A stretch of DNA of 35,531 bases, from NCBI GenBank assembly GCA_937868875.1, contig CALMNP010000027.1:1-35531 (forward strand), written 5' to 3'. A model generated the notes under the pieces. It made no database searches. It worked only from the letters and a program-made list of their open reading frames with translations, and was not told where the DNA came from. The position numbers and the translations under genes were made by a program. This document shows, piece by piece, positions 25,649-33,360 of the stretch. Numbering within the stretch: position 1 is the first letter of the stretch; the number at the start of each line of letters is the position of its first letter. This stretch comes from an uncultured Bacillota bacterium (GTDB lineage Bacteria > Bacillota > Sulfobacillia > JAMDAP01).

Positions 25649-26260
25649 TTACCTACTCCTGAGTGGTTTTCGCTCCGGCACCGGCAGGTCGCGGATGTCA
25701 GCGGTCCAGAGACCCTTGTTGCTGGTCGAGACGGCGGCGGCGCCGGCCCGAAGGGCTGCAATGCACTGGGACCGGGTCTTGATCAGCCCTCCGGCAATGA
25801 CCGGCACCGGCACGCGGCTGACGATGTCTTGAACCTCGCTGGGCACAATCCCCGGCAGGACTTCGAGCACGTCGGGCCTGGCGTCCTTGACCATCTCCAC
25901 ACCGGTGTGCACCGACTGGGAATCCAGAAGGAACGTTCGCTGGATGACCAGAAGCCCGTGGGACCGGGCCTCGCCCACCAGGTGGGCTCGCGTGGTGATA
26001 ACGCCGGATGGTTTGGCCTGCTGCGCCACCCACTGGACGCCGTAGCTGTCCTTGGAGAGCCCCTGAATCATGTCCAGGTGGACAAAGAAGATCTTGCCGG
26101 CTTCTCGGGCCTGGGTGCAGGCTTCCGGCAGGTTGAAGACGGTGGCGGCCAGCAGAAACACGACCCCGGCCGGCGAGGCAAGGGCCTCCTGCAGGTCCCG
26201 GTGATGCCGCAACGCCGGTATGATGGGGTGCGCCGCCAGAGCGTCCAGGATGTTGACCAT
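25649..26260 (-). CDS. glpP: Glycerol-3-phosphate responsive antiterminator
   Basis: HPIIPALRHHRDLQEALASPAGVVFLLAATVFNLPEACTQAREAGKIFFVHLDMIQGLSKDSYGVQWVAQQ; VLPGIVPSEVQDIVSRVPVPVIAGGLIKT. Confidence 0.94.
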   Translation of the reverse strand: MVNILDALAAHPIIPALRHHRDLQEALASPAGVVFLLAATVFNLPEACTQAREAGKIFFVHLDMIQGLSKDSYGVQWVAQQAKPSGVITTRAHLVGEARSHGLLVIQRTFLLDSQSVHTGVEMVKDARPDVLEVLPGIVPSEVQDIVSRVPVPVIAGGLIKTRSQCIAALRAGAAAVSTSNKGLWTADIRDLPVPERKPLRSR

Positions 26261-26383
26261 GGGTTGCCTCCTTCGGCCTGTCCAGTGGCGAACCGGTGCC
26301 TGACCAGCGCCGGTGAACCGGCCGTCCTACCCTTTCGCCCCGACGGGCAGGGCCTCCTCTCCCGGGACCGTCCCATGAAAAGA

Positions 26384-26416
26384 GGGAGACAGCTCCCCGT
26401 CTGGTGGCCGTCTCCC
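26384..26416 (-). terminator. Intrinsic terminator after the RRM gene
   Basis: gggagac...gtctccc inverted repeat; minus strand continues CTCTTTTC. Confidence 0.6.
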
Positions 26417-26435
26417 CCGTGATGCCTTGCAGTCA

Positions 26436-26708
26436 CTAGTAGCGAGAGCGCTGCTGGCGCTCCTGGCGCTCCTGGGCCTCATTTACCGTCAAGGCCCGGC
26501 CTCCGTACGTTGCGCCGTTCGTCTGCTGCACCATGTTTTCGGAGTCCTCGTCGGCGACCTCGACAAAGCCGAAGCCGCGGGAGCGACCGGTTTCACGGTC
26601 CTGAATGATCCGGGCAGAGTTAACGGAGCCGTACTGAGAAAACATCTGGACCAGATCGTCCTCAGTGGTCTCCCAGGGCAGGTTGCCCACGTAAAGCGTC
26701 TTAACCAC
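26436..26708 (-). CDS. RRM-type RNA-binding protein
   Basis: KTLYVGNLPWETTEDDLVQMFSQYGSVNSARIIQDRETGRSRGFGFVEV: RNP2 and RNP1 motifs. GTG start with AAAGGAGG upstream. Confidence 0.95.
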   Translation of the reverse strand: MVKTLYVGNLPWETTEDDLVQMFSQYGSVNSARIIQDRETGRSRGFGFVEVADEDSENMVQQTNGATYGGRALTVNEAQERQERQQRSRY

Positions 26709-26792
26709 CTGGTACCCTCCTTTGCTGAGACTATCATGCTCCGCCTGACGAAAATGCAAACATACCGTGACGTTGAGGCATATGGGCCTCAG

Positions 26793-29700
26793 TCAGGCCT
26801 TCGGCCAAAGCGTAAAGCTTCGCGGGCCGCGCTCGAACCCGGCCGCGGCCAGAGCAGCCGCCGCCTCGCTTCGAACCACCGGGGTCTCTCCCCACCAGGC
26901 CACTTCCAGACGACGGCGCCGCGGCTGCGGCCCCTTCAGCAAGGCGGGCAGGGCCGACACGGCCAGGGTCAAATCCGTCTCGGACAGATCCCCCACCGGT
27001 CCCAGTCGCCGGCCTGCCCCCTCGCCTGTCAGCAGAGGGCGTCCGCCGCTGCAGACCAGAAACTGCCCGGGAACCCGCGCCAGCCGGACGGCACCGGCCT
27101 CCGACGGCAGGACCGTGCCCCAGAGGGTTGCCGGGTCGCAGGCGAAGGTGAGGCTGATCGAGCCCTCCTCGCGGCGCGCCCGGCGCAACCGCTCCACCGC
27201 CTCAGGCAAGGCGAACTGCAGGCCGGACAGGCCGCGCACAAAGTAGCCGCGGCGCACTCGCCCCGTCATCTCCATCTCCTTCAACACGGCCAGGAGGGAG
27301 GGCCAGGGAACGGCAGGCGAGTCGGCCTCGGCCATCTCCCGGCAGACCAAACCGTGGCGCGCCAGCAACTGCTCCGCCCAGGCCAGGGCCCGCCGTTCGA
27401 CGGGGACACCGGCGGCGGGCGCCACCGCCGAATCGCTGACCTGCGCCGCCCCTGCCCGTGGCGACAAGCCCGCAATCAAGGACCACCGACCGGTGGCCGC
27501 CAGCCGCTGCCGTCCCAGCAGGGCGCGCACGGGTGCGAAGGTATCGTTCGTGACCTCACCCTGCCAGACCAGCGCCCATAAGGCCTCCAGGGCCTGGTCC
27601 GCAGCCAGGCCGGCAGCCGCAGCCAGGCCACCCAGGAACAAAGCCCCCCGCTGCTGCAGAACCCGGCGCAGGGCCCGGACCGTCGGGGCCTCGCTCGCCA
27701 GGACTTCACCTTCGACGGGCGTCACCTCGTCCGCCTCGGAAATGGGGACTGCGGCGACCGTACCCTCAGCCGGCAAGAGGCGGGGGGCCTCGTCCACGAA
27801 CAGGAAGGCCACCTTGCCTGGCCCTTGCCCGCTGCCGCGCCCGACCCAGCAGACCTCCCCGGCTGCCAGAAGCTGGTCCAGCCAGGACGGTTGGTACCCC
27901 GGGAGACGCGGAGGAAGGACCTCCCGCTCCCAGACCTCAGCCGGCAGGAACAACCCCTGCAGGCGATGCAGTACCTCTCGCAGCCGGTCCGGTCCTGACA
28001 CGGGCGGCACGGCAGCCAGCCCGTGCCATTCCAGCGCAAACCGCTGCCAGACCTCAGGCTCGCAGGCCTCCACCTCGGCCCGCAGCCGGGCCAGGGTGGC
28101 CTGCTTGGCCTGCTGCACCAGGCCTGCCTCGCACCACTGTTCACCGGCGGTGCCCGGGGTGAAGAGGCCCTGCACCAGAAACCCCTCCGTCTCAAGGGTT
28201 TGCAGCGCTGACCTCGTCCCGGCCGGGTCCCAGCCGAAGCGGGCTGCGGCCTCCGCCGCCGTGAAGGGGCCGCGGTACAGAGCATAACGCCGGAGAATTT
28301 CCACCCCTGCGTCCCCGGGTCCGCTCCGCAGGGCGGCTTCATAGTGGGGAAGGTCGTCGGTCACAACCCAACGCTCCTCTCCTCCCAGGCGCAAACGATG
28401 GACGCGCCGGGCGGACTCCAGTTCAGGCAAGGCCGTTTCCGCCAGGCCCGGCAGCGATCGCTCAGCCACTTCGGCCGGAGACAGATCGCCTTGCCGGGCC
28501 AGCACCTCGAAAACCTCGTCCCGGTTTCGGGCCAGGCGGTCCTGGCGTCGACCCGAAACTCGCTCCACCACCTCATGCAGGGCATCCTGGTCCAGCAATT
28601 CGTGCCAGGACCTGCCGCCCAGCAGTTCGCGCAGCAGGTCCCGGTTCAGGGACAGGAGGGTGCCGCGCTGCTCGGCCTTCGGCCGGTCATATTCGTACAT
28701 AAAGGAAGCCTGGAAAGCAAACAGCAGGGACGTTGCAAAGGGCGACGGCGCCTGACCCACGTGCGTCGCCAGGTGGACCTCGCCGCGCTGCAGGCGCTCC
28801 AAAAGCCGCTGCAGAGCCGGCACCTCCAGGACGTCCTGCAGACACTCACGGTAGGTCTCCAGGACCAGCGGGTGGTCCGGATGGCGTCGCGCCACGGCCA
28901 GCAGGTCCTTGGAACGAAGGCGCTGCAGCCAGAGGGGGGTGCGCCGACCGAAGCCCTGACGCGGCAGCACCAGGGCCCGGGCTGCATTGTAGCGGAAGTA
29001 GGAACCGAAGAGAGGCGAGTTTTCCAACTCCTCCAGAATCAGTTCCTCGGCGTTGTCGGGGGTGACGCCCTGCAGGAGGTTGAAAGGCGGCGGACCCTCG
29101 CGCCCCGGCAAGCGCAGAAGGATGCCGTCGTCGCCATAGATGGCGTCGGGCTCGAAACCCCATTGCCGGCGGGCCCAGGCCTTGATGGCCACGCCCCAGG
29201 CGGCATGCACCGCGGCCCCATAGGGCGTGTGGAGCACCAGGCGCCAGTCTCCCATCTCGTCGGGAAAGGCCTCGGCCAGCAGCACGCGGTCCGAGGGGAC
29301 GAGCCCGGTGGCCTCCCGCTGGTCGTGCAGGTAGCCCAGAAGGTTCTCCGCCGCGGCGTCATCCAGACAACAGGTCTCCTTCAGCCAGCCCACGGCCGCT
29401 GGATCGTCGAGCCTCGCGGCCGTCTCCGCCAGGAGAGCCCCCAACTGCTCACCCAGGGAGACCGGACGGCCCAGGGTGTCGCCGCGCCAGAAGGGGACCC
29501 GGGGGGCGGACCCCGGCGCCTCCGACACCAGCACCCGATCGTGCTCGATGGCCTCCACCCGCCACGAAGCCGTGCCCAGCAGCAAGGTGTCGCCCACCCG
29601 AGTCTCCCAGACCTGCTCCTCGTCCAGTTCGCCCAGGCGAGTGCGGCCATCGGCCAGGCAGACGGCAAACAGACCCTTGTCAGGGATGGTTCCGCCGCTC

Positions 29701-31223
29701 TTGACGGCCAGCAGGCGGGAGCTCGCCGAGCCGCGCAGAAGGCCGGCCGTCCGGTCCCAATGAAGGCGAGGCCGAAACTCGCGGAACTCGGCGGACGGGT
29801 AGCGCCCCGCCAGCATGTCCAGGACGTTCTCCAGTTGCCGCCGCTCCAGTCCCTGGTACGGGTAGGACCGGCGCACCAGCCGTAGGAGGTCATCCACGGG
29901 CCACTCGTCCACGGCGGCCATAGCCACGACCTGCTGCGCCAGCACGTCCAGGCAGGACCGCGGCACGCGGGTGGGCTCCACCTGGCCCAGGAGCATGCCG
30001 CGGGCGGTGGCCGCCACCTCCAGCAGGTCGGCCCGGGTCTTGGGCAGGATGCGGCCCTTGCTTGCCGCCCTCAGCAGGTGACCGGCGCGGCCCACGCGCT
30101 GCAGCCCACGGGACACGCCCTTGGGCGCCTCTACCTGGACGACCAGGTCCACGGCTCCCACGTCGATGCCAAGCTCCAGCGAGGAGGTAGCCACAAGGCA
30201 CCGAAGATGGCCTTCCTTCAGTTGCTCCTCCACCTGTTCGCGCTGTTCACGGGACAGGCTGCCATGGTGGGTCCTGGCCAGCTCGCTCCCGGCCAGGCCG
30301 TTGAGGCTCGCGGCCAGGCGTTCCGCCTGGCGGCGGTTGTTGCAGAAGATCAGCGTGGAGCGGTGGTCCTCCACCAGTTGCAGCAGGCGGTCATAGATGG
30401 CGGGCCACACGGAGTCGCCGGGCGGCAGGCGAAGGTCGGGGACGGGGCTGACGACCCGGAGGTCGAGCCCCTTTCGCAGGCCTGCGTCCAGCACGGTCAC
30501 CGGGCGGGGGTGGCCCTGGTCATCCTGTCCGCCCAGGTACCGGGCAACCTCCTCCAGCGGCCGCTGGGTGGCCGACAGGCCGATGCGCTGAAAGGGTCGC
30601 CCCGTCCACTGCTCCAGGCGCTCCAGGGTGAGGCTCAGATGAACGCCGCGCTTGTTGCCGGCCAGGGCGTGAATCTCATCGACGATGACGCAGCGCACGG
30701 AGCGCAGAGGCTCACGCGACCGGGACGAGGTCAGCATGAGGTACAGGGACTCGGGCGTCGTGATCAGCACCTGAGGCGGACGGCGGACCAGGCGCTGCCT
30801 GTCCCGCTGCGGCGTGTCGCCGGTGCGGACGGCAGTGCGGATGTCCGGCCAGACGGAATGCCCTGCCTGCCGGGCCTGGGCCGCGATGCCGGCCAGGGGA
30901 ACCTCCAGGTTTCGCTCCATGTCGTTGTTCAGGGCCTTGAGGGGCGAGATATAGACAGCCTGCACGCCGGCGTGAGCCCGGTCATCCAGGGCTTCCTTAT
31001 AAAGGGTGTTGAGAACCTGCAGAAACGCCGCCAGAGTCTTGCCCGAGCCCGTGGGGGCGAGCAACAGGACATTATCGCCCCGGGCAATGGCCGGCCAGGA
31101 CAGGGTCTGGGGCGGACTGGGCTCACCGAAGGCCTGGACGAACCAGGACCAGACCACGGGGTGAAAAAGCTCCGCCAATGCGCCTGTGTGATTGCCGCGG
31201 CGCTCCGTACCGGAACCCTTCAT
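26793..31223 (-). CDS. Lhr-type large ATP-dependent helicase (DEAD/DEAH superfamily 2)
   Basis: PPQTLSWPAIARGDNVLLLAPTGSGKTLAAFLQVLNTL; YISPLKALNNDMERNL; VIVDEIHALAGNKRGVHLSLTLERL; RVGRAGH. ATG at 31223 with AGGAGG upstream. Confidence 0.93.
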   Translation of the reverse strand: MKGSGTERRGNHTGALAELFHPVVWSWFVQAFGEPSPPQTLSWPAIARGDNVLLLAPTGSGKTLAAFLQVLNTLYKEALDDRAHAGVQAVYISPLKALNNDMERNLEVPLAGIAAQARQAGHSVWPDIRTAVRTGDTPQRDRQRLVRRPPQVLITTPESLYLMLTSSRSREPLRSVRCVIVDEIHALAGNKRGVHLSLTLERLEQWTGRPFQRIGLSATQRPLEEVARYLGGQDDQGHPRPVTVLDAGLRKGLDLRVVSPVPDLRLPPGDSVWPAIYDRLLQLVEDHRSTLIFCNNRRQAERLAASLNGLAGSELARTHHGSLSREQREQVEEQLKEGHLRCLVATSSLELGIDVGAVDLVVQVEAPKGVSRGLQRVGRAGHLLRAASKGRILPKTRADLLEVAATARGMLLGQVEPTRVPRSCLDVLAQQVVAMAAVDEWPVDDLLRLVRRSYPYQGLERRQLENVLDMLAGRYPSAEFREFRPRLHWDRTAGLLRGSASSRLLAVKSGGTIPDKGLFAVCLADGRTRLGELDEEQVWETRVGDTLLLGTASWRVEAIEHDRVLVSEAPGSAPRVPFWRGDTLGRPVSLGEQLGALLAETAARLDDPAAVGWLKETCCLDDAAAENLLGYLHDQREATGLVPSDRVLLAEAFPDEMGDWRLVLHTPYGAAVHAAWGVAIKAWARRQWGFEPDAIYGDDGILLRLPGREGPPPFNLLQGVTPDNAEELILEELENSPLFGSYFRYNAARALVLPRQGFGRRTPLWLQRLRSKDLLAVARRHPDHPLVLETYRECLQDVLEVPALQRLLERLQRGEVHLATHVGQAPSPFATSLLFAFQASFMYEYDRPKAEQRGTLLSLNRDLLRELLGGRSWHELLDQDALHEVVERVSGRRQDRLARNRDEVFEVLARQGDLSPAEVAERSLPGLAETALPELESARRVHRLRLGGEERWVVTDDLPHYEAALRSGPGDAGVEILRRYALYRGPFTAAEAAARFGWDPAGTRSALQTLETEGFLVQGLFTPGTAGEQWCEAGLVQQAKQATLARLRAEVEACEPEVWQRFALEWHGLAAVPPVSGPDRLREVLHRLQGLFLPAEVWEREVLPPRLPGYQPSWLDQLLAAGEVCWVGRGSGQGPGKVAFLFVDEAPRLLPAEGTVAAVPISEADEVTPVEGEVLASEAPTVRALRRVLQQRGALFLGGLAAAAGLAADQALEALWALVWQGEVTNDTFAPVRALLGRQRLAATGRWSLIAGLSPRAGAAQVSDSAVAPAAGVPVERRALAWAEQLLARHGLVCREMAEADSPAVPWPSLLAVLKEMEMTGRVRRGYFVRGLSGLQFALPEAVERLRRARREEGSISLTFACDPATLWGTVLPSEAGAVRLARVPGQFLVCSGGRPLLTGEGAGRRLGPVGDLSETDLTLAVSALPALLKGPQPRRRRLEVAWWGETPVVRSEAAAALAAAGFERGPRSFTLWPKA

Positions 31224-31296
31224 GGGGCGCCTCCTGAAGCTTTTTTCGTCCGGCTCCTGCCACCCGGCAGGAAGAACGGGTGTTCGGCGTGAACTC

Positions 31297-31325
31297 ATTG
31301 TATCAAAACGGGGGAGACACTTCAA
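31297..31325 (-). promoter_or_regulatory. Promoter candidate for the Lhr-type helicase
   Basis: Minus strand TTGAAG-N17-TACAAT about 75 bp upstream of the ATG. Confidence 0.6.
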
Positions 31326-31511
31326 CCCAAGTCGGCGAGACCACCCGAGGCGGGGGGCGACGAAACCGAGCCTGGCCAGAGCTCCATGCACCACGTCGTG
31401 GCGCGCGATCAGTCCGGAAAGGTCCTCTTTGACGGCAGCGCCCGGCGCGCCTCCCCCGCCGCCACTCCTTGATGCTGCTGAAATCCCCCAGTGCTGCTGA
31501 TCCTTGCACAA

Positions 31512-31520
31512 TGCTATAAT
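31512..31520 (+). promoter_or_regulatory. Extended -10 promoter element for the ABC exporter operon
   Basis: TGC-TATAAT (consensus -10 with TGN extension); no good -35 seen. Confidence 0.5.
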
Positions 31521-31579
31521 ATTTGGGTATCCTCATCGGACTTGTCCGCTTTGAGGCGTGCTGCCGGGGAGGTGGCCGG

Positions 31580-33349
31580 GTGTCCCGCGAGCTGCGCAAG
31601 CTGTTTGAGTATCTTGGCCAGTACAAATGGCGGTACCTGGCCGGCATCGCCGCGCTGATGGTCTGCGATCTGACGCAGTTGGCCATCCCCTGGCAGGTCG
31701 GCCGCGTTACGGACGAGGTGCGCGGAGGCACCATCACGCCGCACAAGGTCTGGGTCTACGGCCTGACCATCATCGGACTGGCCGCCTTCACCGCCGTCTT
31801 CCGCTTCGTCTGGCGCATCTACGTCTTCGGCACCGCGCGCATGGTGGAGACCAGCCTGCGGGACAAGCTGTTCCGCCACCTCCAGACCCTGCCCGCCGAC
31901 TACTATAACCACAAGAAGACCGGCGACCTGATGGCCCACGCCACCAACGACCTGCAGGCGGTCCGCGCGGCTGCGGGCGACGGTGTGCTCATGTCGGCTG
32001 ACTCCACCATCCTCAGCGTGTCCACCCTGGTCGTCATGCTCTCCACCGTGGACTGGCGCCTGACGGTGCTGGGACTTCTGCCTCTCCCCATTCTGGCCGT
32101 TTCGGCCGGAGTCTTCGGCCGCCTCATTCACCAGCGCTTCCGCCGGGTGCAGGAGGCGTTCTCCACGCTCTCCGACAGGGCCCAGGAGAACATTGCCGGC
32201 GCCCGGGTGGTGAAGGCCTTCGTTCAGGAGAAGGCGGAGATCGACCACTTCACCCGCGACAATAAGCATTACTTGGATACGTTCATGCGCATGGTGCGAG
32301 TCCAGGGCCTGCTGGACCCATCCATCAACTTCCTGGCCGGCTCCGGCTTCGTTATCGTGCTCGGCTACGGCGGCTCGCTGGTGCTGCAGAACCGCCTCTC
32401 ACTGGGCATGTTCGTAGCCTTCAACAGCTATCTGGGCATGCTCATCTGGCCCATGCTCGCCATCGGCTGGGTGGTGAACCTGATCCAGCGCGGCACGGCC
32501 TCCATGGGGCGCATTCAGGAAATCCTGGACACCCGCACCGACGTGGTGGATGCGCCCATCACTCACGTGCCTGATGCCTGGCAGCGGCCGGAGGCGGCGA
32601 AGGGGCGCATCGAGGCGCGGTCCCTCAGCTTTCGCTACGCCCCTGATCTCCCCTACGTTCTGGAGGGCGTCTCACTTACGGTGGAACCGGGGCAGACCCT
32701 CGGCGTCATCGGGCGGACGGGCAGCGGCAAGAGCACCCTGGCCAACCTCGTGACGCGGCTCTACAACGCCCTGCCCGGCCAGCTGTTCATCGACGGTGTG
32801 GACGTAACCGAGATGCCCGTGACCGAGCTTCGCCGGACCATTGGCTACGCCCCTCAGGAGTCCTTCCTGTTCAGCAAGACCATTTACGAAAACATCGCCT
32901 TTCCGCCGGGCTCCTGGAGCGAGGAGGACGTCTACACGGCGGCCCAGATCGCCCAGGTGGACAGCGACATCCGCGAGTTCCCCCACGGCTATAAGACCCT
33001 GCTGGGCGAACGCGGCGTCACCCTCTCCGGCGGCCAGAGGCAGCGCGTCGGCATCGCTCGCGCCCTGCTCAAGAATCCGCCCATCCTGGTCCTGGACGAC
33101 TCCCTGTCCGCCGTGGACACGGCCACCGAGGCGCGGATCCTGGCCGGACTCAAGCCTGTCATGAAGGACCGCACCACCATCATCGTCTCCCACCGCGTTG
33201 TGGCGGTGCAGAAGGCGGATCAGATCATCGTCCTCGACCGGGGTCACATCGTTGAACGCGGCACCCACGATGAGCTGATGGCCCGCGAGGGCGAGTACTA
33301 CCGCATCTACCAGAGGCAGCAGATCGAAGAAGCCATCGCTGCGGAGTAA
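31580..33349 (+). CDS. ABC exporter subunit 1 (TMD-NBD, heterodimer type)
   Basis: Walker A GRTGSGKST, signature LSGGQRQR, Walker B ILVLDDSLSAVD (Asp in place of the catalytic Glu). GTG start at 31580. Confidence 0.93.
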   Translation: MSRELRKLFEYLGQYKWRYLAGIAALMVCDLTQLAIPWQVGRVTDEVRGGTITPHKVWVYGLTIIGLAAFTAVFRFVWRIYVFGTARMVETSLRDKLFRHLQTLPADYYNHKKTGDLMAHATNDLQAVRAAAGDGVLMSADSTILSVSTLVVMLSTVDWRLTVLGLLPLPILAVSAGVFGRLIHQRFRRVQEAFSTLSDRAQENIAGARVVKAFVQEKAEIDHFTRDNKHYLDTFMRMVRVQGLLDPSINFLAGSGFVIVLGYGGSLVLQNRLSLGMFVAFNSYLGMLIWPMLAIGWVVNLIQRGTASMGRIQEILDTRTDVVDAPITHVPDAWQRPEAAKGRIEARSLSFRYAPDLPYVLEGVSLTVEPGQTLGVIGRTGSGKSTLANLVTRLYNALPGQLFIDGVDVTEMPVTELRRTIGYAPQESFLFSKTIYENIAFPPGSWSEEDVYTAAQIAQVDSDIREFPHGYKTLLGERGVTLSGGQRQRVGIARALLKNPPILVLDDSLSAVDTATEARILAGLKPVMKDRTTIIVSHRVVAVQKADQIIVLDRGHIVERGTHDELMAREGEYYRIYQRQQIEEAIAAE

Positions 33350-33360
33350 GGAGGCGAACC

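Noticed and set aside
31224-31511. N-terminal extension of the Lhr-type helicase
   Set aside because: The promoter TTGAAG-N17-TACAAT lies inside it and an AGGAGG-preceded ATG sits at 31223, so the extension is probably untranslated.
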